A stretch of 64,000 nucleotides of DNA from Methylotenera_A sp046598525 (GTDB lineage: Bacteria > Pseudomonadota > Gammaproteobacteria > Burkholderiales > Methylophilaceae), in the NCBI GenBank assembly GCA_046598525.1, contig JBKJIJ010000002.1, positions 1 through 64,000 of the forward strand. The letters run 5' to 3'. Below, one piece after another: positions 27,517-36,972 of the stretch. The first letter of the stretch is position 1, and each line of letters begins with the position of its first letter. Both the position numbers and the translations under genes were made by a program. The notes under the pieces were generated by a model, which was given only the letters and a program-made list of their open reading frames with translations, did not search any database and was not told where the DNA came from.

Positions 27517-28944
27517 TTAAAAACTTAACGCCCGTTTTTTGGCGGTTTTTTGCTTTAAAAATTGGCTAATGCTATTTTTTAATGCGAATTTTTTCTTGGC
27601 GTGGCGGCTTAATTCGCCCAACACTGGCATATCCAATAGTTGTTTTAAATCATCAGCAGAACGCACGCGTCTATCAAACATTTCGGCCACTAACGCAAAA
27701 CCAATTCCCAACAGCGCGCCTAAAAAGATTGATAGCACAATATTCAACAATACTTTAGGGCTGGAATGTTTAAGCGGTGCAATGGCTGGGTTTAAAACAG
27801 AAATATTGGTTTGGCCTGATTGGCTTTCCATATTGGTTTGGCCAAAACGCAGCAAGGCGTTGTCATACATGCGTTGCGCGCCTTCTACTTCGCGCTCTAG
27901 CACCGCCATTTCATCGTGCTGGCTTTTTAGTTTTAGCACACGCTCTTTTTGTTGCGCAAGTGAAGCTTGAATGCCCGCTTCTTTTTGTTGCGAAACGCGC
28001 GCGGTTTGGCCAACGCTACTGCTGGTTTTTGCGGTTTCAACTCGAATTAAATTGCGAATATTGGCCACATCGGATTGTGCGGCTTGATATTGCGGGTGAT
28101 TCACACCCAAGCGCTGCGAAACCTCATTTAGGCGTGTTTCGGCTTGTACCAATTGCGATTTCAAGCCTTGAATTAAGCCATTGGCTAAAATATCCGGCGA
28201 TTCTGAAGCACCGCCTCTTTTAAGCTGACTTTGCCGCGATGTGCTATCAAAAGTTTGCGCTTGCGCCATTACAAGTTGGCTAGATAACTCACTTAAGCGC
28301 GCCGCTTCGGTATCCATGCGCTCACCCGAAAATGCAATGCCGTTTTCTTGTTGAAACGCCGATAGTTTTGCCTGCGCCTGCTCTACATTTTGGCGTAAGC
28401 CCTTAATTTGCTGATCAAACCAAACAGCCGCTTGTTTGGCAGGCTCTGTTTTCATTTGCAAACTGGTATTAATATAAGAATCAGCAAAGGCATTGGCTAG
28501 CGCGGCGGCAAAAACTGGGTCTGCGCCTTCATAGCTAATTTCAATCACATCACTGGTGCGCGATGGCTTAACACTTAAACTTTGCAAAAAACGGTCTGCA
28601 TACCAATCGTCAATATTGCCTTCGCCATTGGTGGCTTTTTCAAACACCTCTTTGGCCGTATCGCTATTGGTTACACCTAGTTTGCTCACCACTTTTAGCG
28701 CCACATTATGGCTTTGAATAATGTCCACTTGGGTTGCCATATAGCCGGGCATTAGCGTGGCAGGCAAAGTAAGGCCAGTCACAGGGTCGGCACCCTTAGA
28801 GTTAATCAATAATGTGGCGGTGGCCGAAAACGTTTTTGGCAACAACAAGCTCACCACAGTGGCAACCAGCACCGTTACCGCAAACACCCAAATAGCGATG
28901 AGTTTACGCGCCATTAAAATTGATAGTAATTGTGAAAAACTCAT
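27517..28944 (-). CDS. epsF: EpsF chain-length determinant (Wzz family)
   Basis: A 475-residue polysaccharide co-polymerase. One membrane helix lies near each end (residues about 12-35 and 400-425). Between them is a large periplasmic part with a Wzz domain (FSATATLLINSKGADPVTGL) and a long coiled-coil section (residues about 190-370) with the GNVR-type sequence ALLRFGQTNMESQSGQTNISVLNPA. A short basic cytoplasmic tail ends in KRALSF. It sets polymer length with Wzy and joins the EpsE outer-membrane channel. The kinase partner is the separate epsG product. Confidence 0.9.
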   Translation of the reverse strand: MSFSQLLSILMARKLIAIWVFAVTVLVATVVSLLLPKTFSATATLLINSKGADPVTGLTLPATLMPGYMATQVDIIQSHNVALKVVSKLGVTNSDTAKEVFEKATNGEGNIDDWYADRFLQSLSVKPSRTSDVIEISYEGADPVFAAALANAFADSYINTSLQMKTEPAKQAAVWFDQQIKGLRQNVEQAQAKLSAFQQENGIAFSGERMDTEAARLSELSSQLVMAQAQTFDSTSRQSQLKRGGASESPDILANGLIQGLKSQLVQAETRLNEVSQRLGVNHPQYQAAQSDVANIRNLIRVETAKTSSSVGQTARVSQQKEAGIQASLAQQKERVLKLKSQHDEMAVLEREVEGAQRMYDNALLRFGQTNMESQSGQTNISVLNPAIAPLKHSSPKVLLNIVLSIFLGALLGIGFALVAEMFDRRVRSADDLKQLLDMPVLGELSRHAKKKFALKNSISQFLKQKTAKKRALSF

Positions 28945-29002
28945 GTGCAGTCGCTTTTTGTTTAATTAGTTGATGGCTATGATTTAATGATTTTTGGCTT
29001 GG

Positions 29003-30091
29003 TTAAAACAGGCTTTCACTCACCACAATAATATCGTCTGCCTTTAATACATCGCCAGAAGCGGCATCTAGCGTTTTAAGCTTGCCATCAACGGTGCGTT
29101 TAATTTTAATGCCGCGTTCTGTGCCGCGTTGCGATAATCCGCCGCCAGTTGAAAGTGCCTGTGCAATATTCATATTGCGCTCTAATCTAAACGCACCTGA
29201 GCGCTGCACTTCGCCATAAATGTAAAAAACAGGGGTTCTAGGCACATAAATAGAGTCACCATCGGCCAGCTCAAAATTCACCGATGTATCGCCTTTGCGG
29301 TAAAGTTGGTCAATATCAATTTCGCGTTTTTCGGTTTTTCCATTGCGTTTGGTAATCACAATAATATTATCGGCACCACCTGCTGATACGCCGCCTGCTT
29401 GCGATAAAAAGTCGATTACCGTGCGCACACCACTGGCAACAGAGTATTTACCTGGGCGATTCACTTGGCCCAAAACAGACACTTCGCGCGCATTTACATA
29501 CACAATATCTTCACCCAATAATGGTGGGTTGCTGGCTGGGTCGGCCTTATTTACCAAATCGCGCAAATCATAAGTTTGTTTGGTGGTTTTGCCCTCAGCT
29601 ACACGAATCAGCGTAATCATATCTGAGCCATTTGGCGTGGTGCCGCCGGCCATTGCCAACACATCCGATAAGGTACTAGGGCGATCTAGCGAATATTTAC
29701 CTGGTTTATATACATCACCCAGCACCGAAATAAACTGGCTTTGATACTGCAAAACCACTAAATTGACTTGCGCTTTTTTAACAAAACCACCTTTTTCAAG
29801 CAAATCGGCTAGCTTTTTTTCAGCCGATTGTGGGCTTAAACCACCCAAAACCACTTCGCCAATCAAGGCAAAATTGATACTACCCGCGGCTGATAGGCGC
29901 GCTTCTGTTAGCAAATCTGGGCTGCCATAAACACCAATTCGCACCATATCGCCAGCGCCTAAAATGTAATCGCGCTTGGTTTCAAAAGGGGTTTTTTCTG
30001 GTTCGGCCGCCATGCTGGCAACACTGGCCAACAGCAACAACACTACACTTAAGCAAGCAAAAATACGTTGTATCAAACTATTCACCTTCAT
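29003..30091 (-). CDS. epsE: EpsE polysaccharide export protein (Wza family)
   Basis: A 362-residue exported protein with a signal peptide (IFACLSVVLLLLASVASMAA). It has a Poly_export domain (YILGAGDMVRIGVYGSPDLL) and two or more SLBB domains (ISVLGDVYKPGKYSLDRPSTLSDVLAMAGG, VSVLGQVNRPGKYSVASG, FYIYGEVQRSGAFRLERNM). It forms the outer-membrane translocon through which the exopolysaccharide leaves the cell. No convincing lipobox is seen, unlike E. coli Wza. It follows epsD by 35 bases. Confidence 0.92.
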   Translation of the reverse strand: MKVNSLIQRIFACLSVVLLLLASVASMAAEPEKTPFETKRDYILGAGDMVRIGVYGSPDLLTEARLSAAGSINFALIGEVVLGGLSPQSAEKKLADLLEKGGFVKKAQVNLVVLQYQSQFISVLGDVYKPGKYSLDRPSTLSDVLAMAGGTTPNGSDMITLIRVAEGKTTKQTYDLRDLVNKADPASNPPLLGEDIVYVNAREVSVLGQVNRPGKYSVASGVRTVIDFLSQAGGVSAGGADNIIVITKRNGKTEKREIDIDQLYRKGDTSVNFELADGDSIYVPRTPVFYIYGEVQRSGAFRLERNMNIAQALSTGGGLSQRGTERGIKIKRTVDGKLKTLDAASGDVLKADDIIVVSESLF

Positions 30092-30126
30092 TTTAAACTA
30101 TGTTTTTTATGCATTAAAGTAAGTGC

Positions 30127-31140
30127 TTACAAACCCGCCAAGCCTTTATCCATAATACCTGCGTCTTTTTTTGTTTTATCAGACACCTGATTGGCAATGG
30201 CTGAAGTTGCCGCTTCTGGCGCCGCCGCTGTTTGTGGCACATCCGATTGTTTAATGGCGGTTGGCGCAGGCTGCACGCCTTTTTTCATATCGGCAAAGGC
30301 GCCAATAAATTCAATATTCGCTTTATCGTTTAAAGCGGCCATTTCTTTTTTGGCCATAGCGGCTTTGTTTTGATTTAGAAAATATTGCTCAATAATCGGT
30401 GCTGCTTTTTCACGCGTAATAGGTGCCGATTGCGATGCGGCCACATGCACAATGCTGACGGATTGCTCATTTGAAAGCGCGATTAAATCGCCATCTTTTA
30501 ATGGCTGTAATTTCTTTAAAAAATCCAAAGGCAATTGCTCAGCCGCGCGTACATTGCTGTTGGCGTTAAATGGGTAATTTTTTTCTTTTAGCCAAACCGC
30601 TACTTCATTAATATTTTTGGTGGTGCTTACTTTTTCGGCAATTTCGGCATATTTATCTTTGCCCACATTAATGGCTAATTCTTGCAAACGAAACACGCGG
30701 CGATTGGCGAATAGCTCTGGTTTTTCTTTGTAAAATGCATCAATTTGCGCGATAGATGGCTTGGCTGCTTTTGATAGCATTTGCTCTAAATACGCTTGCG
30801 CTAAAATTTCGTTTTTTGATGATTCAATCGCCTGCAAAATTCGCGGGTCGCGGTCTAATTTGGCCTCAGTGGCTTGCTGTTTTAACAATTGCTGATCAAC
30901 CAAACGCGCTAAAATTTGTTGGGCGGCGGCTTTGCTTTGCGCCTCGGTTAAGGCTTTGTTTTGCGCCACGCGGTTTAATTGAAAGTTAATTTGATGCACT
31001 GAAATTTCATCGCCATTCACCTTGGCAACCACTTGCGTGCCACCCTTGCTGGCGGCGGCTTTGTCTTTATCGCTACAGGCGGTTAAGGTTAATACCGCGC
31101 CTAAAAGCGCTACTAGTACATAGGAATTTTGCACACGCAT
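30127..31140 (-). CDS. epsD: EpsD family peptidyl-prolyl isomerase-like lipoprotein
   Basis: A 337-residue lipoprotein, with signal peptide and lipobox LTAC at Cys22. A SurA-N/PpiC-like architecture follows: helical segments with ARLVDQQLLKQQATEAKLDRDP and a parvulin-like stretch around residues 140-235. The C-terminus is rich in Ala/Pro. EpsD members occur with EpsE/F/G and are thought to help fold or assemble the export machinery in the periplasm. It is the first gene of the long eps operon, with GAGAG-type ribosome binding sequence about seven bases before the ATG. Confidence 0.87.
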   Translation of the reverse strand: MRVQNSYVLVALLGAVLTLTACSDKDKAAASKGGTQVVAKVNGDEISVHQINFQLNRVAQNKALTEAQSKAAAQQILARLVDQQLLKQQATEAKLDRDPRILQAIESSKNEILAQAYLEQMLSKAAKPSIAQIDAFYKEKPELFANRRVFRLQELAINVGKDKYAEIAEKVSTTKNINEVAVWLKEKNYPFNANSNVRAAEQLPLDFLKKLQPLKDGDLIALSNEQSVSIVHVAASQSAPITREKAAPIIEQYFLNQNKAAMAKKEMAALNDKANIEFIGAFADMKKGVQPAPTAIKQSDVPQTAAAPEAATSAIANQVSDKTKKDAGIMDKGLAGL

Positions 31141-31160
31141 ATTGTTCTCTCAGTTAAATT

Positions 31161-31183
31161 GGTACTAACAAACAACTAGTACT
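31161..31183. promoter_or_regulatory. Inverted repeat upstream of epsD
   Basis: GGTACTA (31161-31167) and TAGTACT (31177-31183) form a near-perfect inverted repeat with nine bases between, 21 bases upstream of the epsD ATG. It could be an operator, or the foot of a leader hairpin, for the eps operon. It shares TAGT/ACTA arms with the palindromes near epsA, but the spacing is different, so it is not called the same site. Confidence 0.3.
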
Positions 31184-31311
31184 ATAAGAAGAAAATATGA
31201 CTTTAATGTGTCAGAAATAAGTAGAATTTGTGATGAAGCCGAAATGGTTTCAATAGGCAAAAGTGGCAGGTAAATAGTGAGCCGCGCATATGACAAACTT
31301 AGTTATAAAAC

Positions 31312-31327
31312 TAGGCTGTTCAGCCTA
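31312..31327 (-). terminator. Terminator after epsL
   Basis: TAGGCTG and CAGCCTA pair perfectly across a two-base loop. Read on the minus strand the stem is followed by GTTTTATAA. It lies 20 bases after the epsL stop codon and well before epsD, so it separates the CAAX-protease/epsL unit from the long eps operon. The T-run is short, so read-through is possible. Confidence 0.65.
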
Positions 31328-31346
31328 TATGGTTTGCTGTTAGCGC

Positions 31347-32570
31347 TTAAAAGGTGTATCTGGCCACAAAACTCAGGCTATTAAATTCGTATGATTGGTT
31401 ATTTAAGCTGGATTCACGTTTTTCAGCTTGATATTGCACTTGTATAAGTGACTTTAAGCTAGGCACATAAGACAAAGCAAGGTTGGCGGATTTTGAGCTA
31501 TCGTTGCGATCATCGGCAGCGGTGAAAAAGCCATTATTCACAAAACCGGTGCTGCCTAAATATTCTCTATCTTGGTAACCCACGCCACCGCGCAAAATCA
31601 GCTTGCTGCTAATGGCCCAGCTTGGGTTAAAACTAATCCCTGTCGCTTCCACATAGGTCGATAAAATATCATCAATAGGCTCTACTTCTTTATACACAGA
31701 GGCATTTAGAGTGACTTTGCTGGTAAGCGCGTGGCCAATATCAACGCGTTGATTAAAGCCGCTAAATTCGCGTTGTGGGCTATCTTCATAATCAATTTTA
31801 ACGCGCGATAACTTTGTGCTAATGCGGGTTTTTGCGCTGGGTAACCAAGCGGCTTCTAATGTGACTGCGCTTTGTACGCTTTCATCGCCAAATAAAACGG
31901 CGGCGAATCCGTTGCGATTAGGGTATTCAGAATCGATTAAGCGATAGGATAAAGCCAGCTGTGTACCCAATGGATTGTTATAGCGCATGCCAGTTTCTGT
32001 TGTGTTTGACTCCCGATTTAATGAGGCAAAACTAGGCAATTCGTTATCTGTTTTAGATTGTTCGCGTGATGCGTAAGCCGTCCAATCGGGGTGAAAACGC
32101 CAATTCACACTGGCGGTTTGTCGCTCAACTGTTCTTAAATTTTTTACTGCACTTCTAATTTCGTTAAAGCCTGCAATGGATTCATTTTTGCTGGCGCTTA
32201 GCACCCCAAAAAAATCGTTTCCCAATTGCCAATCCCATGCCAGTAAAGCCGATTTAGCCGTGTTATCTAATAAATCAAAACGGTTATAGCGGCTTTCGCT
32301 TAAAGCGGCCGATAAGCGTAATTGTTGCCGACTTAATCGCACATTGGCATCTAAACCCACATCCAGCCGCGTAATGGTATCGCCAGTAGCAGATGAACCA
32401 AAAGCTTGCTGCGCTTGGCTGGGCGACGAAAAGCGAAATACGTTATCGTCATAGCTAATATTAGTGCCCACATACGGCCTAATATCAATAATGCCTTCTG
32501 CATGCACCAGCCCTGCGCACAGCAAAAAGCAACAAGCGGGAATTGCTAAAAGTGTAAGACGTAACATCAC
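31347..32570 (-). CDS. epsL: EpsL, exosortase B-associated outer-membrane beta-barrel protein
   Basis: A 407-residue exported protein with a signal peptide (LTLLAIPACCFLLCAGLVHA). It has a string of alternating aromatic/polar strands and a C-terminal YTF, typical of an outer-membrane barrel. The opening IDIRPYVGTNISYDDNVFRFSSP is typical of the EpsL family linked to exosortase B loci, proposed as an exopolysaccharide transporter. The GTG at 32570 and ATG at 32567 are adjacent possible starts. It follows the CAAX-type protease gene by 13 bases. Confidence 0.83.
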   Translation of the reverse strand: MMLRLTLLAIPACCFLLCAGLVHAEGIIDIRPYVGTNISYDDNVFRFSSPSQAQQAFGSSATGDTITRLDVGLDANVRLSRQQLRLSAALSESRYNRFDLLDNTAKSALLAWDWQLGNDFFGVLSASKNESIAGFNEIRSAVKNLRTVERQTASVNWRFHPDWTAYASREQSKTDNELPSFASLNRESNTTETGMRYNNPLGTQLALSYRLIDSEYPNRNGFAAVLFGDESVQSAVTLEAAWLPSAKTRISTKLSRVKIDYEDSPQREFSGFNQRVDIGHALTSKVTLNASVYKEVEPIDDILSTYVEATGISFNPSWAISSKLILRGGVGYQDREYLGSTGFVNNGFFTAADDRNDSSKSANLALSYVPSLKSLIQVQYQAEKRESSLNNQSYEFNSLSFVARYTF

Positions 32571-32583
32571 TAATTTCTACCCA

Positions 32584-33255
32584 TTACCAATACTGCCAAT
32601 GCCCTGTGGTGACCACATACAAGCCAAGCAAGCCGTTTGTAACGGCATGTGCAAACACAGGAATCCATAAATTTTTATAGGTTTTATACAATTCGCCATA
32701 CACCAAGCCGGCGAATAAACCAGCCAGCCATAAATGATGCTCTAGCGCGAACAAGCAAGCGCTGCCCACATAGGCGTAACCCGATATATTTTCTGGCAAC
32801 ACTTTTAAAAAGTCTTCTTTATCAAACCAGCGCATGACAAAAGAGCGCCAAAATAGCTCTTCCATTACCGGCACCAATAAAGCCGCGCCTGAAATACGCA
32901 CCGACATCCAAAATAAAGCGCTTAAATCACTTTCGCCGGATAATGGGTTAAAGCCTTGCGTATCGTCGCCACCCAACCAATTTGGATAAGGAAAAATCCA
33001 GATAATGAGCACCATTAAGCCAGCAATGCCAGCGTATAAAAAGTCTGAATATTCAGGCTTGCGTTTTAATTCGGTGTAATCGCGCCAAAAATAAATGATT
33101 AAGGCCGCCACAGTGGCGATTCTTAACACATACAGCCATTTCACATCTAGCTGTAACCAAGCAAACAATTGGCTAAGCGGCTGATTAAGGGCTAAAAAGA
33201 GAATGTAGACAGCAAAGGGGAGTGCTCTTGCAAGCATTGCACGGTCAAATGTCAT
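32584..33255 (-). CDS. CAAX prenyl protease-related membrane protein (CPBP family)
   Basis: A 223-residue inner-membrane protein with about six to seven helices and the CPBP/Abi metalloprotease motifs: Glu132-Glu133 with Arg137 (PVMEELFWRSF), His173/His174 (FALEHHLW), and His203 with Asn207 (FAHAVTN). The subfamily (TIGR03008 type) is found in PEP-CTERM/exosortase genomes near eps genes. A role in processing exosortase substrates is often suggested but unproven. It heads a two-gene unit with epsL. Confidence 0.85.
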   Translation of the reverse strand: MTFDRAMLARALPFAVYILFLALNQPLSQLFAWLQLDVKWLYVLRIATVAALIIYFWRDYTELKRKPEYSDFLYAGIAGLMVLIIWIFPYPNWLGGDDTQGFNPLSGESDLSALFWMSVRISGAALLVPVMEELFWRSFVMRWFDKEDFLKVLPENISGYAYVGSACLFALEHHLWLAGLFAGLVYGELYKTYKNLWIPVFAHAVTNGLLGLYVVTTGHWQYW

Positions 33256-33351
33256 GTTTGGCTCACCATTAAAACAAACATGTTACGCATGGATTATGAC
33301 GGTATTATTTCGTTGTCATATTTGAACGACTAAATAGCAAAACTGAATCGT

Positions 33352-34056
33352 TTAATTAGCGGATTTTCTGGCTGAAAATCGTTGCTCGTCTAATTTATCT
33401 TGTTGATTTTGCAATATATTTTCAAGCTCTACGCGTTTTAATTGAAAAAACTGCTCTTTACGCATCACCGCATCATAGCGACTAGGCTTGTCATAAATCT
33501 GAATTAATTCACTACCAAATTGATGCAATTTAGCATTGTTAGCCGCACAGGTATTTAGCTGCTTTGTGGTATCGGCCAAATTGCTAGAAATGGTTTTGCG
33601 TTGATTATCATTAAATTTCAAATCCGCCAGCGCTTGCGCATGCACGCCCTGCAAATCGGTAAGCGTATTTTTGGTCGATTCTAAATTGGTCTGTGTATCG
33701 CTTAATTTGCTGGCTACGGCGGATTTTTCAGTCTGCGTTTTACTCAACTCGGCGTTTAAGTTTTGCGCTTTGCGCTGGGTTGATGATAAAGCATTATTAG
33801 CCAGTTCTAACTCCGTATTTTTAGCCAGCAATTGCTCTTCTAGCGTCTTTTTTTGTGCATCAAACTGCGCTTGCATACTGGCTTTTTCAGCCTCCATATC
33901 CTGCTTCATTTTTTGCATCATCAATGCCTGTCGCCTGGCGGCTTTATCTTTTTTTTCGGCGGCATCGGCAACGGGTGACACAATACCTGCGATAAATGCG
34001 CACAGTAATATGGCAATTACCTGATAGTTAACAATCGATTTTAAGCCTTGTTTCAT
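33352..34056 (-). CDS. Periplasmic coiled-coil protein of the Ton/TPS operon
   Basis: A 234-residue exported protein of unknown function. After a signal peptide ending near residue 33 (VSPVADA), residues about 40-170 are an almost unbroken charged coiled coil of Lys/Glu/Gln with Leu/Ala heptads. A short C-terminal section follows (LHQFGSELIQIYDKPSRYDAVMRKEQFF). A single Cys is seen in TCAANN. GGAG lies six bases before the ATG. It begins 22 bases after the porin stop codon and is the last gene of the Ton-type operon. A spacer or periplasm-spanning role is a guess. Confidence 0.7.
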   Translation of the reverse strand: MKQGLKSIVNYQVIAILLCAFIAGIVSPVADAAEKKDKAARRQALMMQKMKQDMEAEKASMQAQFDAQKKTLEEQLLAKNTELELANNALSSTQRKAQNLNAELSKTQTEKSAVASKLSDTQTNLESTKNTLTDLQGVHAQALADLKFNDNQRKTISSNLADTTKQLNTCAANNAKLHQFGSELIQIYDKPSRYDAVMRKEQFFQLKRVELENILQNQQDKLDEQRFSARKSAN

Positions 34057-34078
34057 TTTATGCTCCGAAAGGATTCAC

Positions 34079-35728
34079 TTAGAATTTAGCAATAAAATCA
34101 ATTAGAAACACATCAATTGATAATTGCGGGCCTGTAATCGTATCGGTACTAAAATAACGCGCGCTTAGCCAAGCATTTTTATCTAAACCATATTGGCCAG
34201 ATAGCAACCAACCTTTAGCATCAGTACCGCCTAAGTGAAAGTTAGAATCGGTTAAACCATCCAACACCGCATCAGCTTCTATGTATTTGTAACCTAAGGC
34301 CACTTGCCAATCATGCTTTTTCACTTCTATATTCGCAGGTGCTAAAAAGCTGTTATGGCCAACATCTAAGCGCACTTGATAGCCATCCGTTTCGTCTTTA
34401 TAACGGTTGCCAGTGCGTTTGAATACTTCATCTGCATCAAAACCAATATTCTTTATATAATCGCCTGTTAAGGTGACATGCACAGGGCTAAATGTCATCA
34501 GATCTACTTGGCCTGTCACGTTGATTTGCTCAAATTTTGAGGCTAAAGCAATTTGGCTTACACCTGGGCTAGCAAGGCCGCCATTAAGTGTATTGATATT
34601 AAAAGTGTTGTTACCTTTTTGTCTAAATGCAGGCACGGTACCGTTAAAAAAATCTAAGCCTGCTGGGTTTGATTGGCCTTCTACATTGCGATAATCATTA
34701 TAAGCAACAGCTAAGCGTGCCGTGGTTTTATCCGCCGCTTTCCATTGAATACCGGTTTGCAATGAATACAGCCATTTATCTTCGGCTTTATTTACTTCGG
34801 ATGATTGAATTTCTTCTAGTGGGAATGCACCGACTGTGGTAAATGTAGACCAGTTATCATTAATTTTAGGATTAAATGTGGCTGCCACACCATCAAACGC
34901 TAAATCAGGATCCCACAATAAATCGGTGTGAAAAAACGGATTGGCAAAACGACCACCTTCAATCATGGCCCAATCGGTAGGCTTGGCTTTTAAAAACGCA
35001 CGATCTAAACCAAACACAAACTTGCCTTGCAAAATACCTTCGGTCTGGTTCGGCGTTAATGGCGTATTTAATAATCCAGTGGTAAGTTGAATGCCGCCTG
35101 TTAACCAATCGTTAACTTTAATTTCGGTGCCTAAGCGGGCTCTTAAACGAAAACGCCTGCGCTCTTCAGATGAATTCAATATATTGGCGTTACGCAATGG
35201 GTTATTTAATACCGCAAGTGGTGCATTGTTATCGCTAAATGTATCGTTTTGATAACGCAAACGCATATCGCCATTAAAGGCGATTCTATCTAACCAACTA
35301 GGCAAGCCTAAGCGTTCGCCAGCTTTATAATTCAGCTTGGCCATCACGTCTTTTTTAATTTCTTCGCGCATTTCTTTTTTAACATGCTCTGGCACATATT
35401 GCACGCGCACTGATTTTTCATCTGGCGCAGTGCCAGCATTAGCGCCATCTGCAGCAGCTTCTTGTGCTTTAGCTTGTTTCACTTGCTTTGCGGCATCTTC
35501 AGTCGCTTTTTTTACTAGCGCATCGGCTTTATCTTTATTCAGCACGCCTTCTTGTACTAACAATTCAATTAAATTGGTGGTGGTTGCTTTTAATTGCTCA
35601 AGCGATTCACGCTCATCTGCATTGGCCACAGAATAAGATGCTGTTAACAACATCATCGCACAAACATTGGCTATCAATTTAGCGATAGGCTTTAAGTTTT
35701 CTGATTTCAAATTGGTTGCTTTTAACAT
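34079..35728 (-). CDS. Putative outer-membrane porin (Porin_5 type) with N-terminal coiled coil
   Basis: A 549-residue outer-membrane protein. A signal peptide (ANVCAMMLLTASYSVANA) is followed by a charged helical part, residues about 40-125 (DALVKKATEDAAKQVKQAKAQEAAA). The remaining barrel begins near IAFNGDMRLRYQNDTF and ends in a C-terminal Phe after VFLIDFIAKF. The ATG at 35728 is preferred over a GTG at 35740 because GAGAG lies five bases upstream. The coiled coil may reach to the peptidoglycan or to partners. In the Ton-type operon it could be the outer-membrane channel served by the motor, but no TonB box or plug domain was seen. Confidence 0.78.
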   Translation of the reverse strand: MLKATNLKSENLKPIAKLIANVCAMMLLTASYSVANADERESLEQLKATTTNLIELLVQEGVLNKDKADALVKKATEDAAKQVKQAKAQEAAADGANAGTAPDEKSVRVQYVPEHVKKEMREEIKKDVMAKLNYKAGERLGLPSWLDRIAFNGDMRLRYQNDTFSDNNAPLAVLNNPLRNANILNSSEERRRFRLRARLGTEIKVNDWLTGGIQLTTGLLNTPLTPNQTEGILQGKFVFGLDRAFLKAKPTDWAMIEGGRFANPFFHTDLLWDPDLAFDGVAATFNPKINDNWSTFTTVGAFPLEEIQSSEVNKAEDKWLYSLQTGIQWKAADKTTARLAVAYNDYRNVEGQSNPAGLDFFNGTVPAFRQKGNNTFNINTLNGGLASPGVSQIALASKFEQINVTGQVDLMTFSPVHVTLTGDYIKNIGFDADEVFKRTGNRYKDETDGYQVRLDVGHNSFLAPANIEVKKHDWQVALGYKYIEADAVLDGLTDSNFHLGGTDAKGWLLSGQYGLDKNAWLSARYFSTDTITGPQLSIDVFLIDFIAKF

Positions 35729-35835
35729 TTTATCTCTCACATTTATTCAATGTTGCTCACCTTTTAATGGGTGTTTTAATGGCTGTTTTATAATCCTGTT
35801 TAAGTCTAAGTGGGCACACATACTCACTTAAACGC

Positions 35836-36552
35836 TTATCCAAATTTGCGCGCCGTAATGCGCAATTTAATCGGCTGCGGCATGCCTTCTGGCGGCGATT
35901 CGCGCATGGCTGGCATATTATCCAAGGCCATTTTTACCGCTTTTTCAATCTCTGGCTGCGCGTCCGATTGCACAACATCTAACTTTTCTATATCACCATT
36001 GGCTTTAAGCCAAACCGTTACAATTAATTTGTATTGGCCTTCTTTTAGTTTTTGGTCTTTGCCTAAAGCGGTTTCAATTTGGCTTTTAAGCAAGCCGGCG
36101 TACCAATTAAATTTGGCGCCACCGTCTGAACCAATGGTTTTTACATCGCCACCGCTGTAATCATTTTTCACTTCACCCGCCGCAAAAGCACTTGGGCCAT
36201 CGCCTGCTGGGCCATCCATTTTCAGTTGCTCTGCTGGCGGCGCTTCGGCAGGTTTTGGCTGCTCCATTTTTACTTCCTTAGGCGGCGCATCCTTAGGTTG
36301 CTCTTTGGGTACTTCTTTTGGCGGCGGCGGTGGAGGTGGCGGCGGAATATCTTTTAACGCAATTTTAGTGATGGTTTTTTTAGGCTTTGCATCGCCACCT
36401 TGCATCAAACTATTAATGCCATAACCAATAGCGCCTAACACCAGCAATGCCACTAAGGCGATTGCAATTCGCTTTAGCCAAACGCTTGTAGATGATTCAA
36501 TCTCATCATCCTCAAAATCATTTCTGTTATCTGAACTAGCCAACATACTCAT
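35836..36552 (-). CDS. TonB-type energy transducer
   Basis: A 238-residue protein with a cytoplasmic N-terminus and one membrane helix (residues about 27-50). A periplasmic Pro/Lys/Glu-rich spacer follows, beginning with a run of eight prolines and continuing with KEVPKEQPKDAPPKE. The TonB C-terminal fold (about 150-238) includes YKLIVTVWLKANGDIEKLDVV. It carries proton-motive energy from the ExbB/ExbD complex to an outer-membrane partner. Its ATG overlaps the exbD stop by four bases, so they are coupled. No TonB-dependent receptor is encoded in this window. Confidence 0.87.
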   Translation of the reverse strand: MSMLASSDNRNDFEDDEIESSTSVWLKRIAIALVALLVLGAIGYGINSLMQGGDAKPKKTITKIALKDIPPPPPPPPPKEVPKEQPKDAPPKEVKMEQPKPAEAPPAEQLKMDGPAGDGPSAFAAGEVKNDYSGGDVKTIGSDGGAKFNWYAGLLKSQIETALGKDQKLKEGQYKLIVTVWLKANGDIEKLDVVQSDAQPEIEKAVKMALDNMPAMRESPPEGMPQPIKLRITARKFG

Positions 36553-36953
36553 GTACCTATGCGCCCAGTCGCCAGCCCTACGTTTTCAATTTCCAATTTT
36601 GTAACCAAATCAATCACACTCACCACGCCGCCATAAGGCGCATTGGCCTCACCCTGAATCACTACAGAGAATTTTGGGTCCTGTGCTTTAGCACTGTTTA
36701 ATTGTGTTTCAAGCTCTGCCATGCTGACGCCAGCGCCATTAATGGTAAATGTGCCAGTGGCTTGCACTTTGACGATTTTTACATCATGCTTTTCGGTGCT
36801 TGGCTTATTCGATGGCTTAGGCAAGTTCATGGTTAACCCTTGCACACCAGCAGTTGTCATCAAAATAAAAATCACCAATAGCACATAAGCTAAATCCAAC
36901 ATTGGTGTGATGTTGATAGTGTCGTAGGGCTGTGCATCATTCTGTACTTGCAT
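36549..36953 (-). CDS. exbD: ExbD family biopolymer transport protein (second copy)
   Basis: A 134-residue single-pass inner-membrane protein. Asp20 in INITPMLDLAYVLLVIF is the conserved proton-carrying residue in the membrane helix, and a small periplasmic domain follows. It resembles the neighbouring ExbD closely in the helix but clearly differs in the periplasmic part (KPSNKPSTEKHDVK), as expected for two non-identical subunits. It lies upstream of tonB with a four-base overlap and 132 bases after the first exbD. Confidence 0.88.
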   Translation of the reverse strand: MQVQNDAQPYDTINITPMLDLAYVLLVIFILMTTAGVQGLTMNLPKPSNKPSTEKHDVKIVKVQATGTFTINGAGVSMAELETQLNSAKAQDPKFSVVIQGEANAPYGGVVSVIDLVTKLEIENVGLATGRIGT

Positions 36954-36972
36954 TAAAAAATCATCTTCCTTC

